Program-made: the position numbers and the translations under genes
Notes under the pieces: model-generated
What the model was told of the DNA's origin: nothing
The model's input: the letters and a program-made list of their open reading frames with translations, nothing else
Database searches by the model: none
NCBI GenBank assembly: GCA_003229495.1
Contig: QIEB01000662.1
Location: 1 to 11,827, forward strand
From: Flammeovirgaceae bacterium
GTDB lineage: Bacteria; Bacteroidota; Bacteroidia; Cytophagales; Cyclobacteriaceae
Length of the DNA stretch: 11,827 nucleotides
Direction of reading: 5' to 3'
Part shown: one piece after another, positions 1-7,157 of the stretch
Layout: each line of letters begins with the position of its first letter
Numbering within the stretch: position 1 is the stretch's first letter

Positions 1-600
1 GTAACTCATTTGATATATAGTCATGATCATCCAGATCATATATCCGGTGGAGAAGTATTTGGAGAGGAGGTAAAAGTAATAGCACACAGACTTACCAAAG
101 AAGCCATTATACGTGAGAATAGAGAAGTCCCGGTCCCTCAGATAACCTTTGAGGACCACTATACTTTGGAATTGGGCGGCAATAAGGTTGAGCTATATTA
201 TCCGGGCAAATCCCATGGGGACAATTGCATTGCCATGGTGTTTACCAAACAAAGAACGGCTTTTGTGGTCGATTTTATTACCATTGACAGATTGCCTTAT
301 AAGAATCTGGGGGGTGGTTTCATGCCAGATTGGATAAATGCTATCAAGTTTGTTGAAGCACTGGACTTTGATATTCTTGCACCTGGTCACGGAGTAGTTG
401 GCACTAAGGCTGATGTCACCTACCACCGGGAATATTTTGAGGCATTAAGGGATGCCGTTGAGCAAGGAATGATACAAGGCCAAAGTCTGGAAGCCATGCA
501 AAAAAATATCACTCTTGAAGAATTCCAGCATTTGGGAAATTACCAGGAATGGCTGTCGTTGAATATCGAGGGAATGTATAAAATGCTTAGCCCGGATTAA
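1..600 (+). CDS. MBL-fold metal-dependent hydrolase, 5' end outside window
   Basis: The frame is open from base 1 and ends at TAA 598-600, so about 199 C-terminal residues are visible and the start is missing. It shows the metallo-beta-lactamase metal-binding pattern: HDHPDH at visible residues 8-13 (HxHxDH), His in GKSHGDN near residue 72, Asp in VVDFI near 91, and His in APGHG near 130. These would bind two metal ions, usually zinc, and activate water for hydrolysis. The substrate cannot be told from this part; the superfamily includes beta-lactamases, lactonases, glyoxalase II and quinoprotein-relay hydrolases. A TTG at 10-12 could be read as a start, but the frame continues upstream and a real start there would leave out the fold's first strands. 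The C-terminal 60 residues look helical. The gene converges on the MscS gene with one base between the two stop codons. Confidence 0.9.
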   Translation, partial: VTHLIYSHDHPDHISGGEVFGEEVKVIAHRLTKEAIIRENREVPVPQITFEDHYTLELGGNKVELYYPGKSHGDNCIAMVFTKQRTAFVVDFITIDRLPYKNLGGGFMPDWINAIKFVEALDFDILAPGHGVVGTKADVTYHREYFEALRDAVEQGMIQGQSLEAMQKNITLEEFQHLGNYQEWLSLNIEGMYKMLSPD

Positions 601-601
601 C

Positions 602-2974
602 TCAATCTTCCTGGCCTGAATCAGATTCGGGTTTCATGGTAATTACTCGCTGAGGCACCGGAATATCAATTTTTGATTGTTTAAAAGCGTCAAAAATTTG
701 TATCGCCACCTCACTCTTAACAGCCAAACCCTCCTGAAAGTAAACCCAAAATAAAACACTAAATTTCAATGAACTATCACCGAATCCATCGAATAGTGTA
801 ATTGGAACAGGATAGTCCAGAACCTTTGGATGTTTACAGACCACATCCATCATGATTTCCAATACTTTATGAGGATCACTTCCATATGCCGCAGTTACCG
901 GTATGGTAAGTCGCCGGCGATTGTCCGATAGCGTCCAGTTGATAACCTCCTTGGTTACTAAATTGGAGTTGGGCACAATTACCTCTGAGCCATCGAAGGT
1001 TTTCACTTTTGATGATCTTAAACCCATTGCACTAACATTCCCCATCAGCGGACCCACTTCTATCGTATCCCCCACACTAATGGGCCGCTCAAATGTCAGA
1101 ATCAATCCGGAAACAAAATTTGAGATGATATTTTGCAAACCAAAGCCAATACCTACACCGAGCGCTCCGATGACCAGGCTAATTTGATTTAAGTCAAAAC
1201 CCGCGTATGATATCGCCATAAAAAAACCCAAACCGATAAAAACATAGTAGATAGTGGTGGAAATGGCATGCGGAATGCCTTTGGAAACATTAAGACGATC
1301 AAACAATTCACGTTCTAATAACAACTGCAACACTCTTGCCAACCACCAGGATACCATTACGATTAGGAAAAATCCCAAAATACTCCCAATGGTAATGGTG
1401 GCACTGCCGAAAGTTACTCCGAAAGACCAAACCTCCTCAGACCATTCTAGGATACTATCCAGATATCCGAAAATTATTAGGGTGCTCCGTATCCAAAGGA
1501 TAAATCCCAAGTACTGAAAAAGCAGATGCATTCTCTTTTGCATCAGTTCAAAATTATCCCGGATCAGGTTGAACAGATGGGCGTAAGGAGTTCTTAGCAT
1601 ATAGGATGACATGCTACTCAATACCATTACCGCAGCAAAATATATAATGGCCAAGATTGCGCTCTCAATAATTCCTGAAAGCAATACCCTGCTTAGTCGT
1701 ACACTACCAACAACATTGGCGATAGCCGATCCTACCATCAAAAACACGGCAATTGGAATTAAATGCACCAAAGCTCTGACCCATCCATATGGTATCTGAG
1801 GTTGGTGCAACTTAAAGAGCTTAGCCACCCAAATAGAGTAGGCTATTACTACCAGGCACTCTCCTCCCATAAACATTCTCTGAAAAATAGATTGCAGGTA
1901 GTTGAGTACATAAATAAAGCCTAAAATGATCAAAGGAGCTCTGAAAGCATGATGGATATATCCATAAAAGATTCCAATGACCGAGATAAGGGCTAATATA
2001 ACTACAGCTTCACCCAATACCTGTGGCTTATTGGAATATAACCAAATCGAAAAAAGCAGCGATACCAGCAGTGCAGAAAGTACTGGCCTTCTTAAAGAAT
2101 GATAAAGAAATTTTAGATCCTCATATTTTGTTTGTTTTTTACTGGAGATTCTGATTCTGATGAAAATTATGAGGATGATGATAAAAATAACCAGGTGTAG
2201 GTAAAAATTAGGCTGATAAAGATTGTAATAAACTACTATTGACTTTTGGTTAGCCAACAAAATATTTCTGAGTTGCTGTATGCCATAAGCATCAGGCAAA
2301 CTGTCATTGTCTAATGCCCACAATGGTGCGCTATCCCGAGCCCAGAGTCTATTGTCCAAAAAATTATCCAGTTTATCCGCTATTTGGTTAATCTGTTGGT
2401 TCATTTGATTTATTCGCACCTGATACTCAATAATTTCATTGGCACGAATCCGCATAGACTTCTCAACATGAGACAAAGAATCCAATCGGTTTTTAATTTC
2501 TGTAGTAATAGAGGCCGAAGGTTCAAGACTGGATGTATGCTGGAGCGTGAACTCCCATACTGTTCTAGCCTCCTCTACGTGTTCATAAAGTGATTCAAAT
2601 TCTTCCGTTCTGCTTTCCAGGAATTTATTCCAACTATTTAGAGGGATAGAAAACTGGATGATGTCTTTTTTTTGTATTTCCAGGATTTGAAGTGCGACTC
2701 CGGTGGGAATAGTATCTAATTCCTGAATTACCACATTCAGTCTGTCCTGAAATATATCCAGACTATCTGCAATTAGTAGGTAATTATCGGTCGGGATTTG
2801 GGTATTTCTAACTTCCTCAATGAGTAAATCCAGTTCCACCAGCTTTGCTGGTATTTCAGAGGCACTAAATGGAGTGATCTCTGGGGATAACGAATCCGGG
2901 GTTTGTCCATAACTGTTGAAAATTATGGTTAGAACGGGGATGAGTAGGTGAATTCTTAGTTTCAAGTTTTTCAA
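602..2974 (-). CDS. Large MscS-family mechanosensitive ion channel
   Basis: This encodes an inner-membrane channel expected to open under membrane tension and release solutes on hypo-osmotic shock. From the chosen start it is about 790 residues. It has an N-terminal export signal ending near NSYGQ, a roughly 220-residue polar, probably coiled-coil periplasmic domain, then several hydrophobic segments from about residue 258. The MscS core follows at about 580-700: a Gly/Ala-rich pore helix (GALGVGIGFGLQNIISNF), then FERPISVGDTIEVG and VPNSNLV, typical of the beta domain, and a C-terminal alpha/beta domain. The layout resembles the large MscK/MscM-type members rather than minimal MscS of about 290 residues. 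The frame has no ATG near its beginning. I chose TTG at 2974-2972 because it puts MKNLKLR directly before the hydrophobic stretch and has GGAAA upstream; TTG at 3016 is the alternative and would overlap the stop of the undamaged upstream oxidoreductase frame. Confidence 0.9.
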   Translation of the reverse strand: MKNLKLRIHLLIPVLTIIFNSYGQTPDSLSPEITPFSASEIPAKLVELDLLIEEVRNTQIPTDNYLLIADSLDIFQDRLNVVIQELDTIPTGVALQILEIQKKDIIQFSIPLNSWNKFLESRTEEFESLYEHVEEARTVWEFTLQHTSSLEPSASITTEIKNRLDSLSHVEKSMRIRANEIIEYQVRINQMNQQINQIADKLDNFLDNRLWARDSAPLWALDNDSLPDAYGIQQLRNILLANQKSIVVYYNLYQPNFYLHLVIFIIILIIFIRIRISSKKQTKYEDLKFLYHSLRRPVLSALLVSLLFSIWLYSNKPQVLGEAVVILALISVIGIFYGYIHHAFRAPLIILGFIYVLNYLQSIFQRMFMGGECLVVIAYSIWVAKLFKLHQPQIPYGWVRALVHLIPIAVFLMVGSAIANVVGSVRLSRVLLSGIIESAILAIIYFAAVMVLSSMSSYMLRTPYAHLFNLIRDNFELMQKRMHLLFQYLGFILWIRSTLIIFGYLDSILEWSEEVWSFGVTFGSATITIGSILGFFLIVMVSWWLARVLQLLLERELFDRLNVSKGIPHAISTTIYYVFIGLGFFMAISYAGFDLNQISLVIGALGVGIGFGLQNIISNFVSGLILTFERPISVGDTIEVGPLMGNVSAMGLRSSKVKTFDGSEVIVPNSNLVTKEVINWTLSDNRRRLTIPVTAAYGSDPHKVLEIMMDVVCKHPKVLDYPVPITLFDGFGDSSLKFSVLFWVYFQEGLAVKSEVAIQIFDAFKQSKIDIPVPQRVITMKPESDSGQED

Positions 2975-3008
2975 ATTTCTGATTTCCGAATTAGACTGGG
3001 TCGATTGG

Positions 3009-4215
3009 CTATACAAGATGCAACACCGCAGGTGCCCCTGCCAAATTTAATACATCTCCCCCACTAGCGGCGGAAGCATAGATTTTTTCAATATAGTACA
3101 TATCCCGCATACCCATTTCACCAGAGGCGATCACCTGAGAGTCATCCAGAATATTACTGGTAAATGCATCCATATGCTTGGCCTGGTGGATCACTGGCCA
3201 TATGCTTGGCCTGGTGGATCACTGGCTCGATGTTCATAGGTCCGTCTGAGGTTACCCCCTTTAGACCATTGTAAACATAAGCCGGTGCCAGCTCAAAAAA
3301 TCCATTCTCGGCCTTTGCCTTAAGAAACTGAATATTCGACTCATAGCTGGTTTCATACTTGGCAACCACTCCGGAGGGAAACGTCATTTCCCATTCCAAA
3401 CTACCCTCCACATCTTTCCAGTCTTCTTTGTTTATTGTGGTATTTTTGGCCGTCACAGTCACTGGCAATTCCCCCATGATATAAATCGAACCTTGCAGTG
3501 CATATATCCCCACATCCATCATGGGCCCTCCTCCTGCCATGGCTTTTCTTGTACGCCATTGATCAAGATTACCCATGGTAAACCCAAAACTCGCTTCCAA
3601 CTCAGTAATCTTTCCGTAGACTTCCTTTTGTCCTAAGCGCATCATTTCAGCATTGAACGGCTCATAGTGGAGTCGATACCCGATTGAGAGCTTTCTATTG
3701 GCTTGTGTGCAGGCATCAATCATCTGCTGGCACTCAGTTACTGAAATGGCCATGGGCTTTTCACACATCATGTGCTTGCCTGCCTGGGCTCCCCGGATGG
3801 TATATTCCGCATGCATGGAATTAGGGAGCACTACATATATGATATCAATTTCTTCGTTATTTACAATACTGTCGTAGTTGTCATAGTTGTAAATATTTCC
3901 ATCCGGAATTCCATACTTATCCTTCCAGATCTGCTCTTTATCCTTGGTTCCGGTAACGATACCTGCCAGATAGCAATGCTCAGTGTGCTGCAATGCAGGG
4001 GCCAATTGATTGGTGGCATAGTTGCCAAGTCCAACCAGTGCCACTCCAAGTTTTCTTTTGGAAGTCTCAGCTACATCTGAGCCGGCAGATTTATCTTGCT
4101 TAGGTGAAGAACATGAAGTAAGCCCTAAACCGATAGCACTCATTCCTAAGGATGTTCGTTTTACAAAAATTCGTCGGTTGATAATTGGACGGCGGATGGG
4201 AATCTTCTTTTTCAT
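3009..4215 (-). pseudogene. Tat-exported Gfo/Idh/MocA oxidoreductase (glucose-fructose-oxidoreductase-like), frameshifted
   Basis: The intact part reads 353 residues from ATG 4215 to TAA at 3154. Residues 14-19 (RRIFVK) form a twin-arginine motif followed by a hydrophobic stretch and a Cys at 35 (LTSC), suggesting Tat export and lipid anchoring. The Rossmann glycine motif VGLGNY is at 61-66, CEKP at 151-154, YRLHYEP at 180-186 and the DVGIY catalytic-type motif at 234-238. The YRxHYEP and GGGPMMDxGIY pattern resembles glucose-fructose oxidoreductases, which keep NADP(H) bound while oxidising one sugar and reducing another. After Met339 a 28-base tandem duplication shifts the frame and 14 unrelated residues follow. 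Removing one copy restores 53 more residues (DAFTSNIL to LHLV), including GEMGMRDMYYIEKIYASA, the usual C-terminal helix of this family, for 392 residues in total, stopping at 3009. The truncated product might keep some fold, so loss of function is likely but not certain. Confidence 0.85.
3170..3226. repeat. 28-base perfect tandem duplication causing frameshift
   Basis: Bases 3171-3198 and 3199-3226 are identical and adjacent; the match extends one base left to 3170. The period of 28 is not a multiple of three, so the copy shifts the reading frame of the oxidoreductase. The unit on the minus strand covers the codons for VIHQAKHM. There are no other copies in the window and no flanking mobile-element ends. 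Replication slippage or an assembly or read artefact are the simplest origins. Confidence 0.95.
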
Positions 4216-4315
4216 GGTGCAAGAGTTGATTTCTTGCTTTCAAGATAAGAATCACACGCATCCGATAGTAATTAAACAAGAGTTAATTCTCGAAAAGGCG
4301 GCATTCTTGAAACTA

Positions 4316-4733
4316 CTACTGTGAAATTACTTCCAGAATGGCTTCTTTGGGTTTGTTCTGATTGGTGGTGGTGGGAAAAGGAACCACATCTTTCAGGATC
4401 ACTGCATAGTCCTTACCATCAATTTCGACCGCTACCGTGTCTGCGATTATTACTCCCTTGTTGCGTTGTGGGCAGTCACCAATACAAAGATCTAAGGTTT
4501 CCGCTGACCCCTACTGTTACCATAGCTTCACCAAACCGCACACAAACTACATCGGAAGGGCAGCGGGATTCAGCGATCTCTAATACCTGTAGATTGATAT
4601 GGCCGTGGTCTTGTTCCAGTTCCAGGGTAACTAATTCAGCTTCCTTAGCTTGGAACTCTTGGTTTAAAGTATATAATACAGGTTGATCATTAGAGCATTG
4701 CTGAAATATTATGCCTGCCCCGACCGTTATCAA
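4316..4733 (-). pseudogene. Small secreted or lipoprotein-like gene of unknown function, frameshifted
   Basis: The first frame begins at TTG 4733 and carries a hydrophobic start, Cys13 in FQQCSND, and SRCPSDVVCVRFGEAMVTV at about residues 56-74, then stops at 4476. From about 4501 another frame continues without a break to TAG 4318-4316 with ETLDLCIGDCPQRNKG, VAVEIDGKDYAVILKDV and PFPTTT. Together they make one protein of about 139 residues, resembling a family of small Bacteroidota lipoproteins with the SRCPxDVxC and GEA motifs (recalled, not searched). The frames join between 4499 and 4516, where one extra base, perhaps in the four-base C run at 4508-4511, or two missing bases would explain the break. 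The start is also weak: the frame runs upstream to a stop at 4767-4769 with no ATG, and an ATT at 4751 would give a better lipoprotein signal (IRLKLLITVG). Function is unknown. Confidence 0.75.
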
Positions 4734-4837
4734 TAGCTTTAATCTTATAATATTGAACCAGTGGTTTCAATAATCAAGACCCATTTTGAAGAAATTTGGT
4801 TGTCTGGGAAGTTATTTTAACTAATGTAGTGAAGTAT

Positions 4838-6331
4838 TCAATCATCCAAATCACTAAACCACTCGGGTACTGGACTGCCTCTGGGTGCCTGTCCAGGGCC
4901 CACAGGCACTCCACTGTCAAAATTACCACTAATGGGAATGACACCTCCTTCAAATTCAAGTGAAGCGCTATAAATACCGCTAATGTGAGTATCCGTCCTT
5001 TCATTCACAACCATGTTACCTGTACCACCTTCGATTTTGACCTGTTTCCCGTTTTGCATTACAATTCCATCCGCATCTACCACAGTAACAGTCCCTCCTG
5101 TCTTCTCAATTGGGAAAAGCATGTTGCCGGTCAGTGAAACACGCAGTTCCTTCGAACTATTCGGGCCGGTGGAAATTGACAGCTGTGCCACCAGGTTACC
5201 ATCGTCATCCTCTCCCTCCCCAGCAATTGTTAAAGCTGCATCCGTTCCTGATGAACCTAAACCATAAGCAGCTGGTGGTCCCTCGTTTATAGCAATACTG
5301 GTCACCTTCATATCAGAATTATACGACTCCCCTTCAATCATTCTCGTCAATTGTTCCATTTTACCTGGCATCATTTTTTCCATTATCTCTTTTTGGTCTT
5401 CGGTCATATTAGCTAACTGCTCCCTGGCTTGTTCCATCTCCTTTTGCTCCTTTTTACTCATGGCCTGAAAAATACCAGCAATTTGATAGGCTTTAGTATA
5501 AGACTCATAAAGAGATCCCACTTTTTTGTAGTCTAAATCAAACTTTGAAATGGTAATGGGCGTTTTATTTCCATCACCACTGTCAATATTGCCTTTCATA
5601 ATTAATGCCAAAGGCACAAACTCCTCCTTTTCGATGAATAAACTGGTTGTTTCCAGGGTAAATTCTCCTCCACCTTCATGCTGTTCTAACTCAATATCCT
5701 CCAGATTATCAGCATAAAGATGAAAAGCCTCACTCTGTTCGAACTTGCCATTTTTGTCTTCAGAAGTTGATCTCACCATTTCAGTACCCACAAATTTTGC
5801 CCTTTTTATGAATTCCTGCATATCTCCATTTTCTTTTTCATCCTCCGCGGCTTCATCACTGATAATGCCATAAGCTGCAGCCCCGGCATCCAAGAAACCC
5901 GCCATCTGATTGAAATCCATTCCAGCTGTGGGTGCTCCGAATTCCATATATTTTCTTAGTGCATCAGCTTGTGCAGTAGCCACCTCCTCAGGCGGTGGAA
6001 ATCCGGCCCTTATTACCATTTCACGTTCATAAAGAGGTCGAGGTACTTCCTGAAAAGTAATTGGAATTTCCCCCTCTCTACGTTGGTAATAAACCGAAGT
6101 CTCCATCCCCATGGCCTCTGGTAATGAAAGCGTTACCGTGTAGTTGTTTATACCTTGCCAGCGCTCTTGCTGTTTTTCCTGCATTTTTAACAGAATAGAC
6201 TTTGCATCCTGGGATATGATCTTTCCTGAAAAAAGTAATGCTGCGGCCAATAAACAAACCATGATAGGAGTAGAAAACTTTGATTTCTTGTGTTTGGAAG
6301 AACCTGTAGTGTAATAATTAGGGCTTTTCAT
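4838..6331 (-). CDS. Secreted protein of unknown function, about 497 aa
   Basis: I do not recognise this gene with certainty. From ATG 6331 it has a basic N-terminal region, a hydrophobic core (PIMVCLLAAALLF) and a likely cleavage after KIISQ near residue 41, so it should be exported. The next part (AKSILLKMQEKQQERWQGINNYTVTLSL) has the look of LolA-like or outer-membrane lipoprotein-sorting-like folds that start with a helix before antiparallel strands; that is a guess. Around residues 300-345 there is a strongly charged, Met-rich helical stretch (MSKKEQKEMEQAREQL onward, NMTEDQKEIMEKMMPGK), probably coiled coil. The last 130 residues are rich in Gly and beta-branched residues and end in a Pro-rich tail with an acidic terminus (FSDLDD). 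A GTG at 6346 is in frame, but the ATG five codons later is preferred. It starts the minus-strand block and is divergent from YceI. Confidence 0.75.
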   Translation of the reverse strand: MKSPNYYTTGSSKHKKSKFSTPIMVCLLAAALLFSGKIISQDAKSILLKMQEKQQERWQGINNYTVTLSLPEAMGMETSVYYQRREGEIPITFQEVPRPLYEREMVIRAGFPPPEEVATAQADALRKYMEFGAPTAGMDFNQMAGFLDAGAAAYGIISDEAAEDEKENGDMQEFIKRAKFVGTEMVRSTSEDKNGKFEQSEAFHLYADNLEDIELEQHEGGGEFTLETTSLFIEKEEFVPLALIMKGNIDSGDGNKTPITISKFDLDYKKVGSLYESYTKAYQIAGIFQAMSKKEQKEMEQAREQLANMTEDQKEIMEKMMPGKMEQLTRMIEGESYNSDMKVTSIAINEGPPAAYGLGSSGTDAALTIAGEGEDDDGNLVAQLSISTGPNSSKELRVSLTGNMLFPIEKTGGTVTVVDADGIVMQNGKQVKIEGGTGNMVVNERTDTHISGIYSASLEFEGGVIPISGNFDSGVPVGPGQAPRGSPVPEWFSDLDD

Positions 6332-6371
6332 AACAAAATGGGACACATTAGTTAATTTTTAAGATTATACG

Positions 6372-6390
6372 GAGAATCTACGGAATTCTC
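6372..6390. promoter_or_regulatory. Short inverted repeat, possible operator
   Basis: GAGAAT at 6372-6377 and ATTCTC at 6385-6390 are exact inverted arms with a seven-base centre. The repeat lies about 41-59 bases upstream of the minus-strand start at 6331, where a repressor or activator site would be expected. Six-base arms are short enough to arise by chance. Confidence 0.25.
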
Positions 6391-6446
6391 ACTTGAAAAT
6401 CAACAGGTAATCGCGTTAGATAACTGGGGTGGTTTTTAATATAAAT

Positions 6447-6478
6447 CTTGCAAAGTCTCGATTCGGACTATATCTTCG
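6447..6478 (+). promoter_or_regulatory. Candidate Bacteroidota sigma-A-type promoter for YceI cluster
   Basis: Bases 6447-6450 (CTTG) and 6471-6478 (TATCTTCG) approximate the Bacteroidota -33 TTTG and -7 TAnnTTTG elements with a 20-base spacer. Transcription would start near 6485, giving a leader of about 50 bases before the YceI start. Each box has one mismatch, so this is only a candidate. Confidence 0.25.
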
Positions 6479-6507
6479 CTGAATAAAATCTTGTACTGCA
6501 TCCCGTA

Positions 6508-6524
6508 TTGGCAAAATTATTGCA
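6508..6524 (+). promoter_or_regulatory. Sigma-54-like -24/-12 element upstream of YceI
   Basis: TTGGCAAAATTATTGCA keeps the diagnostic GG (6510-6511) and GC (6522-6523) exactly ten bases apart, with flanking TTGGCA and TTGCA close to the known sigma-54 consensus. Start of transcription would fall near 6535, just at the first ATG (6537), which would favour translation from ATG 6549 or 6552. No enhancer site or activator gene was identified, and the match could be chance. Confidence 0.3.
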
Positions 6525-6536
6525 CAAACCCTTGAA

Positions 6537-7157
6537 ATGGCTATTAATATGATGTTGAAAAGCAAACTCTTTTATTGTTTGATGCTGATCTGTCTGGCAG
6601 GTACTGGTTATTTGTCAGCTCAAACCCAAAACTGGAAATTGGACCCTGATTCAGGGTTTGTGGTTGTTAATATCACCGGCACCTCCACACTAAGTGACTG
6701 GAAAGTCACCAACGCCGGAATTGTAGGAATTCCAGCACAATTAAGCTTTGACCCTAAAGACCAGAACCAAATCGTAGAATTTGAATTTAAAGTTCCGGTA
6801 GATAGCATGGACGGAGGAAGAGGCACTAGCATGAATACCAAGATTTTTGAAGCTTTTCAATCGTCCAAGAATCCTTTTGTTCATTATCAACAGAATCAGC
6901 CGGCAACTCTAACAGAAACTTCGGAACCGGGTGTTTTTACAATTATTTCCACAGGAACTCTGTCGATGGCAGGCATGGATAAACCCCTTACTGTAAAATG
7001 TACCGGTACCATTAAGAATGATACCCTGGTAATTGCAGGCAGTAAAGATTTGAAGTTTAGTGAATATGAAATGGTGCCACCCTCTGCGATGTTTGGACAA
7101 ATCAAGACCAATGACAATGTGGTGATCAGTTTCGAAATTCGATACCTTAAGCAATGA
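6537..7157 (+). CDS. YceI-family secreted protein
   Basis: This 206-residue protein has an N-terminal signal (KSKLFYCLMLICLAGTGYLSAQ) and should be periplasmic or outer-membrane associated. The mature part matches the YceI fold: it opens with WKLDPDSGFVVVNITGTSTLSDW, continues through a strand-rich middle with SMNTKIFEAFQSSKNPFV, then TGTLSMAGMDKPLTV, and closes with SAMFGQIKTNDNVVISFEI. YceI proteins form an extended beta barrel that binds isoprenoid lipids such as quinones or polyprenols; the ligand here is unknown. Three in-frame ATGs lie at 6537, 6549 and 6552; the signal peptide works from any of them, and the first is used here. Its last four bases overlap the start of the next gene (ATGA), pointing to translational coupling. 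It is the first gene of the plus-strand cluster. Confidence 0.88.
   Translation: MAINMMLKSKLFYCLMLICLAGTGYLSAQTQNWKLDPDSGFVVVNITGTSTLSDWKVTNAGIVGIPAQLSFDPKDQNQIVEFEFKVPVDSMDGGRGTSMNTKIFEAFQSSKNPFVHYQQNQPATLTETSEPGVFTIISTGTLSMAGMDKPLTVKCTGTIKNDTLVIAGSKDLKFSEYEMVPPSAMFGQIKTNDNVVISFEIRYLKQ

Larger units (their letters stand above)
6332..6536. promoter_or_regulatory. Divergent intergenic promoter region
   Basis: This spacer separates the divergent starts of the secreted 497-residue protein (minus) and YceI (plus), so it must hold the promoters for both directions. Candidate elements listed separately are a small inverted repeat at 6372-6390, a Bacteroidota-type -33/-7 pair at 6447-6478 and a sigma-54-like -24/-12 element at 6508-6524. 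No ribosome binding site is evident before either start. No ORF with coding character was seen inside. Confidence 0.6.

Noticed and set aside
613..630. Inverted repeat CCTGAATC-A-GATTCGGG as a convergent terminator
   Set aside because: The loop is a single base and the stem lies in the MscS coding end; no T run follows.
3009..3194. Separate small minus-strand ORF of 61 codons
   Set aside because: It is the displaced C-terminus of the oxidoreductase: it continues VIHQAKHM in the original frame once a 28-base copy is removed.
4216..4315. Spacer before the oxidoreductase as a promoter or attachment site
   Set aside because: Only a partial -7-like TATCTTG and short AT-rich repeats were seen on the minus strand, with no correctly spaced -33 box; not supportable.
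4321..4686. Plus-strand ORF of 121 codons rich in Trp, Ser and Pro
   Set aside because: It is antisense to the broken lipoprotein-like gene, whose two frames show family-like motifs; composition is that of a shadow frame.
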